Assembly: GCA_030828025.1 (NCBI GenBank)
Contig: JAURDG010000096.1
Location: forward strand, 1-5,924
DNA: 5,924 bases
From: Flavobacteriaceae bacterium
GTDB lineage: Bacteria; Bacteroidota; Bacteroidia; Flavobacteriales; Flavobacteriaceae
Reading direction: 5' to 3'
Below the pieces are notes generated by a model. It saw only the letters and a list, made by a program, of their open reading frames with translations, made no database searches and was not told the DNA's origin. Below, piece by piece: positions 1-5,420 of this stretch. The translations under genes were made by a program, and so were the position numbers. Position 1 is the stretch's first letter, and each line of letters opens with the position of its first letter.

Positions 1-398
1 AAATTCTTCGATGTTTTACTTTCCTCGTTCCATGTATCACCTGCATATCCCATAAATAAGATATAATCGTCGGCATCAAAAGAACCGTCCTGCTCACCGA
101 CAACCCAAAGTGCGTTTTCATGCAAGGTTTCCAAGGATGAATCTAGCTGAAGTGGTAGCATTTGACCACCACGACCATAAATTCGAATGGTTCTTGGGTC
201 GATGTTATTTACAGGTATTCCCAAGTCTTGAAGAAATTTTGCTGTTAACTTTTGGACACCCGTTTCGGTTACCGAAAACTGATGCCAGGAAGAAAATGAA
301 GCATCTAAAAAAGGGTGAATATCAGGCTGTTGTGCAGCTAGCTTGGGCAGTAATACCAACATAGATAAACGCAGTACTGTAGCTAAAATATGACGCAT
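1..398 (-). CDS. porU: Type IX secretion system sortase PorU, N-terminal part (3' end outside window)
   Basis: My translation of the minus strand from the ATG at 398 gives 132 residues with no stop, running off the left edge. Residues 1-23 look like a Sec signal peptide (MRHILATVLRLSMLVLLPKLAA, then QQ). The rest has the signature of the PorU N-terminal domain: a WHQFSVTETGVQKLT segment near residue 38, then DPRTIRIYGRGGQMLP, then ENALWVVGEQDGSFDADDYILF. PorU is the C25-type (gingipain-like) cysteine peptidase of the outer-membrane attachment complex. It removes the C-terminal sorting signal from type IX secretion cargo and links the cargo to a surface anchor. Family members are usually over 1000 residues, so the catalytic domain is not visible here. 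The gene is divergent from gldJ, an arrangement I recall from flavobacteria such as Flavobacterium johnsoniae. No Shine-Dalgarno sequence precedes the ATG, as is usual in this phylum. The N-terminal motifs and the neighbour agree; the catalytic residues cannot be checked. Confidence 0.9.
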   Translation of the reverse strand, partial: MRHILATVLRLSMLVLLPKLAAQQPDIHPFLDASFSSWHQFSVTETGVQKLTAKFLQDLGIPVNNIDPRTIRIYGRGGQMLPLQLDSSLETLHENALWVVGEQDGSFDADDYILFMGYAGDTWNEESKTSKN

Positions 399-423
399 GG
401 TGTAAAGATAACGACAATGTGAT

Positions 424-505
424 ATTATTCGTATTTTTGAAGACGAAATACGATTTAATTCAACTGTACGTTATCTCTGTAATATATGGGTTTAATTATT
501 CGTAT
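424..505 (+). repeat. 11-bp direct repeat ATTATTCGTAT, two copies
   Basis: ATTATTCGTAT occurs at 424-434 and again at 495-505, start to start 71 bp (close to seven helical turns). A partial inverted copy, ATACGA, lies between them at 448-453. Both copies are inside the porU/gldJ spacer. They could be operator half-sites, but the region is AT-rich and chance similarity is possible. Confidence 0.45.
429..453. repeat. 8-bp inverted repeat in the porU/gldJ spacer
   Basis: TCGTATTT (429-436) is the exact reverse complement of AAATACGA (446-453), with a 9-nt spacer. The left arm overlaps the candidate gldJ -7 box at 432-439. A protein bound to this palindrome would therefore cover the box. There is no following T-run, so it does not look like a terminator. 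Confidence 0.4.
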
Positions 506-519
506 ATTGCCGTGTTGTT

Positions 520-2124
520 ATGATTCGAAATACAAAAATGAAAGCATACATTAAAATTCACACTTCGCTCCTCCTTGTTTTCCTGTTGGTTGGCTGTAGC
601 TCAAATAAACAAAGCTCCAACGTTTCTCAAGCAACTGGTCTTGAAATCAATTCTAGCCGTGGAGGATTTCAATACAAAACTAAGTACAAAGGACAAGAGG
701 CTGGCCCAGGATTGATATTTATTCCGGGCGGAACTTTTGTCAAGGGCAAAGTTCAAGACGATGTCATGCGCGACTGGAACAATGCACCTGTCCGTATTCA
801 AGTGCGGTCTTTCTATATGGATGAGACCGAAGTTACCAATATGATGTATATCGAATATTTGGACTGGCTTGAACGCGTGTATAAAAAAGCTGGGGATGCT
901 TATAACGATATTTACATAGCTGCCCTTCCTGATACGATGGTTTGGCGTAGTCCATTAGGCTATAACGAAGATATGGTCAACAACTACCTGAGACATCCTG
1001 CCTTTAGAGATTATCCTGTGGTAGGCGTTAGCTGGCAGCAAGCGGTCAATTACGCAAAATGGCGTACCGATCGTGTAAATGAACGAAAATTAGAAAGTGA
1101 AAACTTTTTACCAAGAGGATTTAGCCTTCAAAATGATACCATTGCAGCGAACGCTCAATTTAATACTCAAGCCTATTTACGTGCTCCCGATCAAGTGTTA
1201 GGAGGAAATATAGGTGATATTGCACCTGAGAAAAGAGGTAGAAGTCGAGATTCTGTAAGTTTAAATGTAGCCCGTGTTGAAGACGGACTGCTATTGCCGC
1301 AGTATAGACTGCCCACAGAGGCAGAATGGGAATACGCTGCCCTTGGATTGTCTGGGATTAGAGAATACAATAGCTACAGAGGTAAAAAGAAATATCCTTG
1401 GTCTGGAGACTCCACTCGTTCAACCAAAAGAAAAAATGAGGGCGATCAATTGGCAAACTTCAAGCAAGGCAAAGGAGACTACAGCGGAATCGCTGGCTGG
1501 TCTAGTGATGGTGCTGATATTACGGCACCTGTTCGCCTGTACCCAGCAAACGACTACGGACTACATGGAATGGCAGGCAATGTAGCCGAATGGGTAGCAG
1601 ATGTGTATAGACCCATTATCAATAATGACGTCTCAGACATGAATTACTACAGAGGAAATATTTACACAAAGCCTATTGGACCCGACGGTAAAACCGAAGT
1701 TATCAAGGATGCGGACATTGATACCATGCCCAACAACAAGCTATACGTCAAGTCACTTCCCGGCGAAGTGCAATTTTCGGAAATTGATGAAGATGATGCT
1801 AAGCTAAGACCTAATTTTAAACGTGCGTATAACCCTGACTTTTTGGACGGTGACGATGAATCTAACTTACCCAATGCAGGTGAAATGTACAAGTTTGCCG
1901 TAGATGAAAATGATAAGGTCATCACAGAACAAGATAAAGTCAAATCACTCGTTTCTGACCAAACAAGAGTCATTAAAGGCGGTTCATGGAAAGATCGTGA
2001 ATACTGGTTAGACCCAGCGCAACGCCGCTATCTACCCGAGTTTATGGCTGCTGATTTTATTGGCTTTCGTTGTGCCATGTCGTATATGGGTGAAAGCAAA
2101 ATGAAAAAGCGTCCACGCGACTAA
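520..2124 (+). CDS. gldJ: Gliding motility / type IX secretion lipoprotein GldJ
   Basis: GldJ is an outer-membrane-associated lipoprotein, paralogous to GldK, needed for gliding and for stability of the type IX motor/translocon. A short N-terminal hydrophobic stretch ends in a lipobox, LVGC, with Cys26 as the lipidated residue. An FGE/SUMF1-like fold follows from about residue 63 to 520, with blocks IFIPGGTFVKG (67-77), DETEVTNMMYIEYL (101-114), YPVVGVSWQQAVNYAKW (165-181), RLPTEAEWEYAAL (263-275), YGLHGMAGNVAEWVADVY (346-363) and IKGGSW...GFRCAM (485-520). The active-site cysteines of true formylglycine-generating enzymes are missing: the places following GGSW hold Asp492 and Leu497, and the only cysteines are 26 and 518. 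The protein is therefore probably structural. An acidic insertion spans about residues 365-480. The C-terminus is basic (KMKKRPRD); in F. johnsoniae the last few GldJ residues are known to be needed for gliding but not for secretion. The start could instead be the ATG at 538, giving a tighter 19-residue signal peptide. Length (534 aa) suits the family. murF starts 3 bp after the stop. Confidence 0.93.
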   Translation: MIRNTKMKAYIKIHTSLLLVFLLVGCSSNKQSSNVSQATGLEINSSRGGFQYKTKYKGQEAGPGLIFIPGGTFVKGKVQDDVMRDWNNAPVRIQVRSFYMDETEVTNMMYIEYLDWLERVYKKAGDAYNDIYIAALPDTMVWRSPLGYNEDMVNNYLRHPAFRDYPVVGVSWQQAVNYAKWRTDRVNERKLESENFLPRGFSLQNDTIAANAQFNTQAYLRAPDQVLGGNIGDIAPEKRGRSRDSVSLNVARVEDGLLLPQYRLPTEAEWEYAALGLSGIREYNSYRGKKKYPWSGDSTRSTKRKNEGDQLANFKQGKGDYSGIAGWSSDGADITAPVRLYPANDYGLHGMAGNVAEWVADVYRPIINNDVSDMNYYRGNIYTKPIGPDGKTEVIKDADIDTMPNNKLYVKSLPGEVQFSEIDEDDAKLRPNFKRAYNPDFLDGDDESNLPNAGEMYKFAVDENDKVITEQDKVKSLVSDQTRVIKGGSWKDREYWLDPAQRRYLPEFMAADFIGFRCAMSYMGESKMKKRPRD

Positions 2125-2127
2125 CAC

Positions 2128-3384
2128 ATGACTTCACTCGAGGAAGTTTACAGTCTATTTTTATCATCATCGGGAGTACAAACCGACAGTAGAAAAGTAG
2201 CCAAAAATCAACTTTTTTTTGCGCTGAAAGGTCCTCATTTTGATGGAAATCAGTACGCTGAAGCTGCGCTTAAAAGAGGGGCTATCGCTTGCGTTGTGGA
2301 TGATGCCGGCTTGGCAGAAAGCAATCCAAAATTTATACTAGTTGCTGATGTATTGCATTGCTTACAAGAGCTCGCCAATCACCACAGAAAACAGCTTGAC
2401 ATTCCAATAATTGCCCTTACGGGAAGTAATGGCAAAACCACCACTAAAGAACTCATCCATGCTGTGCTAAGCACCACACATCAAGTGTTGGCTACTGATG
2501 GAAACCTGAACAACCATATTGGTGTACCCTTAACACTTTTACGGCTAAACAAAACGCATAGCCATGCCATCATTGAAATGGGTGCCAATCATATTAGGGA
2601 AATTAATTTTCTGTGTACGATTGCCCAGCCAACGCATGGGCTAATAACCAATGTTGGTAAGGCGCACTTGGAGGGATTTGGCTCCGAGGAAGGCGTATTG
2701 CAAGGAAAAACAGAATTATACCAGTATCTAAAAAAAACAAATGGGTGCGCTTTTGTGCATGAAGATGACACCAAACTGATGCATGCATTAGGTGAAATTC
2801 CATCGGTAAATTACAGCACAAAATCCTTTGAACTCGTGCAAGAGCAACCCACGATAGTACTCAAGTTTAAGCAGCACCCCTTTAAAACGAATTTGGTAGG
2901 AAGCTACAACCTTGCCAACATAGCTGCTGCAGTCGCTGTAGGTACTTTCTTTGATGTTCCATTCGCAGCTATTTTTCAAGCAATTGAAAATTATGTGCCA
3001 AATAACAACCGCTCGCAGTTAATGGTAAAAAATGGAAAAAAGTTAATCTTAGATGCCTACAACGCAAACCCGACCAGTATGCGTGCTGCGGTCATTTCTT
3101 TTAGTCAACAAAAAGGTGAAAAAGCACTTATTTTGGGCCATATGGCGGAACTTGGTTTATACGAAAACCAAGAACATCATGAATTGGTTGATATGGTAAG
3201 CAATCTTGATTTTGAAACATGCTACTGGATTGGAACGCCCTACAAACCATTGGTAAAAGAAAATTGGTTTATTGATGTGACTTCATTTAATGATTACCTT
3301 CAAAATAATCCTATTGAGGAACGCCAAGTTTTAATCAAAGGATCACGAAGTGCTGCACTTGAGAAGGTACTGGACTTTATATAA
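2128..3384 (+). CDS. murF: UDP-N-acetylmuramoyl-tripeptide--D-alanyl-D-alanine ligase (MurF)
   Basis: MurF is a cytoplasmic ATP-dependent ligase. It adds D-Ala-D-Ala to the UDP-MurNAc-tripeptide, completing the soluble peptidoglycan precursor. The three-domain Mur ligase order is visible: an N-terminal substrate domain with TDSR (19-22) and LFFALKG (29-35); a central ATPase domain with the P-loop ALTGSNGKTTTKE (96-108), GNLNNHIGVPLTLLRL (125-140), EMGANHIREI (150-159), and NVGKAHLEGFG followed by QGKTEL, where Lys194 is probably the carbamylated lysine; then GSYNLANIAAA (258-268) and the C-terminal domain with NNRSQ, LDAYNANPTSM (308-318) and KGSRS (404-408). At 418 residues it has the usual length. 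One oddity is GHMAELG at 337-343, where most MurF proteins have GDM.ELG; the codon is CAT at 3139-3141 against an expected GAT. The gene follows gldJ after 3 bp and overlaps the next gene by one base, so it is most likely co-transcribed and translated with both. Confidence 0.96.
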   Translation: MTSLEEVYSLFLSSSGVQTDSRKVAKNQLFFALKGPHFDGNQYAEAALKRGAIACVVDDAGLAESNPKFILVADVLHCLQELANHHRKQLDIPIIALTGSNGKTTTKELIHAVLSTTHQVLATDGNLNNHIGVPLTLLRLNKTHSHAIIEMGANHIREINFLCTIAQPTHGLITNVGKAHLEGFGSEEGVLQGKTELYQYLKKTNGCAFVHEDDTKLMHALGEIPSVNYSTKSFELVQEQPTIVLKFKQHPFKTNLVGSYNLANIAAAVAVGTFFDVPFAAIFQAIENYVPNNNRSQLMVKNGKKLILDAYNANPTSMRAAVISFSQQKGEKALILGHMAELGLYENQEHHELVDMVSNLDFETCYWIGTPYKPLVKENWFIDVTSFNDYLQNNPIEERQVLIKGSRSAALEKVLDFI

Positions 3385-3584
3385 TGGCCAAATCACTCAT
3401 TTTTATTGGACTATTATGTGTTTTAGTAGGGCTTGGATGGTTAGCAACCGAACAATTTAGCTATAAAAACCCCTTAGATTTTAGTTGGGAAAAAGGAAAA
3501 ACCAAAGTGTATTTCCCCTTGGGAACATCCATACTTATAAGCCTAGTGCTAAGTTTGATTTATTATTTCTTTAAAAAATTATAA
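3384..3584 (+). CDS. DUF2905-family small membrane protein
   Basis: The 66-residue protein has two predicted membrane helices, about residues 4-22 (SLIFIGLLCVLVGLGWLAT) and 47-63 (LGTSILISLVLSLIYYF). They are joined by a short polar loop containing KNPLDFSWEKGKTKVYFPLG. The loop followed by YFPLGTSILISL is the hallmark of the DUF2905 family, known from many bacteria but with no assigned biochemical role to my knowledge. It ends in a short basic tail, FFKKL. The start codon overlaps the murF stop in TAATG, so translation is probably coupled to murF. Its place suggests a link to envelope growth, but that is context only. The stop codon lies in a TTATAA palindrome shared with the converging amidohydrolase gene. 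Confidence 0.85.
   Translation: MAKSLIFIGLLCVLVGLGWLATEQFSYKNPLDFSWEKGKTKVYFPLGTSILISLVLSLIYYFFKKL
3579..3584. other. Shared convergent stop palindrome TTATAA
   Basis: TTATAA reads the same on both strands. The rightward DUF2905 gene ends with TAA at 3582-3584 and the leftward amidohydrolase gene ends with TAA at 3581-3579. The two coding regions overlap tail to tail by six bases, leaving no intergenic space for a standard terminator. Confidence 0.9.
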
Positions 3585-4868
3585 CCCTGTAGAAAAATAA
3601 TCTATCGTTAGGGTGGTCATCGCTTTAATTCCCGTTTCTAGTGCCGAATCATCCACATAGAAATCGGGGGTGTGGTGTGGTGCAGCCTTACTGGCATCCA
3701 CACCTTGCTTGCTACCGCCTATAAAAAAATAAATTCCTGGAACTTCTTTTTGAAAAAATGAGAAGTCTTCGGCTCCGGTTCTGGCATCCATTGACTTGAC
3801 ATTCTCGGCACCACACACTCTCTTGAGTGAGGGTAACATTTTGTGGTACAGTTCTGGATTATTGTAAGTCACGGGATAGCTATTTAAAAAGGTCAACTTA
3901 GCGCCTACATTGTTTGCTGCAGCCACATGTGTTACGACTTCATCCAATCGTTTGAGCACCACATCACGCATTTCATCGTCTAGGGTTCTTATAGTACCCA
4001 ACATATACAAATCTTCGGGGATAATGTTGCTCCGCACACCTCCATGAATGCTACCAATAGTAACCACCGCAGCAGCTTTAGTAAGCGGCATACTTCTACT
4101 AACAATTGTTTGGATTGAATTTATCATTTGTGATGCCGTAATGATAGGGTCGATTCCTGTCCAAGGTGTTGACCCATGTGTTTGTACTCCTTTTAAATCG
4201 ATACGAAACTCATCAACGGCAGCCATAATCGACTCGGGTTTTAGCTTTACTTGTCCAACTGTAGTTTGCGCACTGATATGCAAGCCAAAAATAACATCAA
4301 CATCTGGGTTTTTTAAAACCCCTTCTTTAACCATTAGTTCAGCACCACCCTCTTCTCCAGGCGGCGATCCTTCCTCGGCAGGCTGAAAAATAAACTTAAC
4401 CTGTCCAGGTATTTTATCTTTTAAGGCATACAAAACTTTGGCGGTAGCCAACAGTATGGCGATATGCGTATCATGCCCACAGGCATGCATTACTGGCACC
4501 TCTTCTCCATTATAGATACCTTTCATGGTCGAAGCCCAAGGAATGTCGGCTCTTTCTTTTACGGGTAAGCCGTCAATATCTGCACGAAGTGCCACTACAG
4601 GACCAGGTTTTCCAGCATTTAAAACCGCAACAACGCCCGTTTTGGCAATACCTGTTTGTGGTTTTAATCCAATTTTTTTTAACTCTTGTGCTATGCGCTC
4701 AGCAGTCTTGAATTCTCTGTTGCTCAACTCGGCATGTTGGTGAAACCAATGCCGAAGTTCTATGGTCTTAGCAAGATTATTTTGGATTAACTCATGGAGG
4801 GTTGTATCCATCTCTTGTGCATGACAAAAGAAAATAGAAAAACAAAAGAAAAGGATGGGTGTTTTCAT
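3579..4868 (-). CDS. Exported M20D-family metallo-amidohydrolase
   Basis: The 429-residue protein belongs to peptidase family M20, subfamily D (hippurate hydrolase, N-acyl-amino-acid and IAA-amino-acid amidohydrolase type). These enzymes hydrolyse an amide bond on an acylated amino acid or short peptide using two metal ions. Residues 1-18 (MKTPILFFCFSIFFCHAQ) look like a Sec signal peptide, placing the enzyme in the periplasm. The metal-site blocks are ALRADIDGLP (93-102), MHACGHDTH (127-135, Cys130 and His132), FQPAEEG (161-167, Glu165/Glu166), GLH (195-197, His197) and APHHTPDF (396-403). The dimerisation/lid domain lies at about 205-325 and includes THGSTPWTGIDPI. A PAEEG-SPPGEEGGAELM stretch is longer than in the simplest members of the family. 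The substrate cannot be read from the sequence. The gene starts 11 bp after the yjbQ stop, and its ATG lies in an 11-bp inverted repeat, so expression is probably coupled to yjbQ. There is no Shine-Dalgarno sequence. Confidence 0.92.
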   Translation of the reverse strand: MKTPILFFCFSIFFCHAQEMDTTLHELIQNNLAKTIELRHWFHQHAELSNREFKTAERIAQELKKIGLKPQTGIAKTGVVAVLNAGKPGPVVALRADIDGLPVKERADIPWASTMKGIYNGEEVPVMHACGHDTHIAILLATAKVLYALKDKIPGQVKFIFQPAEEGSPPGEEGGAELMVKEGVLKNPDVDVIFGLHISAQTTVGQVKLKPESIMAAVDEFRIDLKGVQTHGSTPWTGIDPIITASQMINSIQTIVSRSMPLTKAAAVVTIGSIHGGVRSNIIPEDLYMLGTIRTLDDEMRDVVLKRLDEVVTHVAAANNVGAKLTFLNSYPVTYNNPELYHKMLPSLKRVCGAENVKSMDARTGAEDFSFFQKEVPGIYFFIGGSKQGVDASKAAPHHTPDFYVDDSALETGIKAMTTLTIDYFSTGL

Positions 4869-4891
4869 GGGGTATTATTTTACCCCATGAA
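4864..4891 (-). promoter_or_regulatory. RNA hairpin spanning the yjbQ stop and the amidohydrolase start codon
   Basis: TTCATGGGGTA (4864-4874) and TACCCCATGAA (4881-4891) are perfect reverse complements, giving an 11-bp stem with a 6-nt loop. In the leftward mRNA, the 5' arm is the last codons of yjbQ (part of Phe, then Met, Gly and the first two bases of the stop). The 3' arm contains the AUG and the next two bases of the amidohydrolase gene. The start codon would be paired unless a ribosome finishing yjbQ opens the stem. No U-run follows on either strand, so an intrinsic terminator is unlikely. The pairing is seen directly; the coupling role is inferred. Confidence 0.7.
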
Positions 4892-5284
4892 TGTACTAAA
4901 AATTTTTCTAGAACCCGCATGATTTCTGTGTTCACACAGATAAACACCTTGCCAAATACCCAATTGGGGAACGCCATCTTTGATGGGAATACTGACCGAA
5001 TTGCCCAAAATACTGCTTTTGATATGCGAAGTCATATCATCGGGGCCCTCTAAAGTATGCGTGTAGTGCTTGTCTTCTTCGGACACCAGCTTGTTGAAAT
5101 GCGTTTCAAAATCGTCTCGTACGCTAGGGTCTGCATTTTCATTTATGGTTAGACTTGCCGAAGTATGCTTGATAAACAGGTGCAATAAACCGCTTCTTTT
5201 TGGCAGTTCAGCCATAACATACGAGGTGATCAGATGAAAACCTCGAGAAAAAGGCGGTAGGCTTATTTCTCTTTGAATAACCAT
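4880..5284 (-). CDS. yjbQ: YjbQ family protein (UPF0047, secondary thiamine-phosphate synthase type)
   Basis: The 134-residue protein aligns by eye along the whole length of E. coli YjbQ (about 138 aa). Matching blocks are SRGFHLIT (13-20), LLHLFIKHTSASLTINENADPSVR (33-56), EGPDDMTSHIKSSILG (79-94), GIWQGVYLCEHRNHAGSRK (109-127) and the short C-terminus. The conserved His and Asp residues cluster in HTSASL, GPDDM, SHIKSS and EHR, likely forming the active or metal site. Family members show weak thiamine-phosphate synthase activity in complementation, but the physiological role is uncertain. I chose the ATG at 5284 because MVIQREISLPPFSRGFHLIT matches the family N-terminus exactly. The frame stays open further upstream, but that extension only translates the tRNA gene. 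The start is 6 nt from the tRNA-Val 3' end, leaving no room for a normal leader. Co-transcription with the tRNA is inferred. Confidence 0.94.
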   Translation of the reverse strand: MVIQREISLPPFSRGFHLITSYVMAELPKRSGLLHLFIKHTSASLTINENADPSVRDDFETHFNKLVSEEDKHYTHTLEGPDDMTSHIKSSILGNSVSIPIKDGVPQLGIWQGVYLCEHRNHAGSRKIFSTFMG

Positions 5285-5290
5285 GAGTTG

Positions 5291-5365
5291 TGGGTCATAT
5301 TGGATTCGAACCAATGACTTCCGCCCTGTCAAGGCGACACTCTGAACCAACTGAGTTAATGACCC
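5291..5365 (-). tRNA. tRNA-Val, anticodon GAC
   Basis: The minus strand folds into a complete 75-nt cloverleaf. The acceptor stem is GGGTCAT/ATGACCC (7 of 7 paired) with discriminator A. The D arm is ACTC/GAGT with loop AGTTGGTTCA. The anticodon stem is TCGCC/GGCGG (one T-G pair) with loop TTGACAG, placing anticodon GAC at 5330-5328. The variable loop is AAGTC, and the T arm is ATTGG/CCAAT with loop TTCGAAT. GAC reads the valine codons GUC and GUU. The 3' CCA is not encoded (the sequence continues CAACTC), so maturation needs RNase Z-type cleavage and CCA addition. Confidence 0.97.
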
Positions 5366-5371
5366 GAGCAG

Positions 5372-5379
5372 CAAAAATA
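5372..5379 (-). promoter_or_regulatory. Candidate -7 box for the tRNA-Val/yjbQ/amidohydrolase unit
   Basis: The minus strand reads TATTTTTG, an exact match to the Bacteroidota -7 consensus TAnnTTTG. It ends 6 nt before the first base of the mature tRNA, so transcription would begin within a few bases of the tRNA 5' end. I see no good -33 TTG/TTTG element at the expected 19-21 bp spacing. Confidence 0.5.
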
Positions 5380-5399
5380 GGCAAATTCATTCTATTGCG

Positions 5400-5407
5400 T
5401 AAGTTTG
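5400..5407 (+). promoter_or_regulatory. Candidate -7 box for the flavin-reductase-like gene
   Basis: TAAGTTTG on the plus strand matches TAnnTTTG exactly. It ends 13 bp before the ATG at 5421, implying a very short 5' leader. No clear -33 element is visible. It faces away from the box at 5372-5379; the expected -33 zone of each promoter falls on the -7 box of the other. Confidence 0.5.
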
Positions 5408-5420
5408 CACCAAAAGAACT

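Larger units (their letters stand above)
399..519. promoter_or_regulatory. Divergent porU/gldJ intergenic control region
   Basis: This AT-rich 121-bp spacer must carry the promoters of both porU (leftward) and gldJ (rightward). On the plus strand, TATTTTTG at 432-439 fits the Bacteroidota -7 consensus TAnnTTTG exactly, but no clear -33 TTG/TTTG lies 19-21 bp upstream. On the minus strand, TACAGTTG at 461-468 is one mismatch from the consensus. The spacer also holds an 11-bp direct repeat and an inverted repeat (listed separately) that could bind a regulator. That promoters exist here follows from gene layout; the exact boxes are a weak inference. Confidence 0.5.

Noticed and set aside
110..364. 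Open frame of 84 codons on the plus strand
   Set aside because: It lies wholly antisense to the well-supported porU N-terminus and resembles no family I know.
1274..1585. Open frame of 103 codons in a second frame inside gldJ
   Set aside because: It overlaps the conserved FGE-like blocks of GldJ; the peptide has no recognisable domain.
2213..2220. Run of eight T in murF (and another at 4673-4680 in the amidohydrolase) as a phase-variable tract
   Set aside because: Eight-base runs are common in AT-rich genomes, both frames are intact, and on-off switching of an essential ligase is implausible.
3584..3614. ACCCT (3584-3588) and AGGGT (3610-3614) as a terminator hairpin
   Set aside because: Only a 5-bp stem with a 21-nt loop and no proper T-run, and it lies inside the amidohydrolase coding region.
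4048..4386. Open frame of 112 codons on the plus strand
   Set aside because: Antisense to the metal-binding core of the amidohydrolase; a coding shadow.
4864..4891. The yjbQ/amidohydrolase hairpin as an intrinsic terminator
   Set aside because: No U-run follows on either strand, and the stem includes the start codon of the next gene in the same direction.
5285..5374. N-terminal extension of yjbQ by 30 codons from a TTG
   Set aside because: The extension only translates the tRNA-Val gene and has no counterpart in the YjbQ family.
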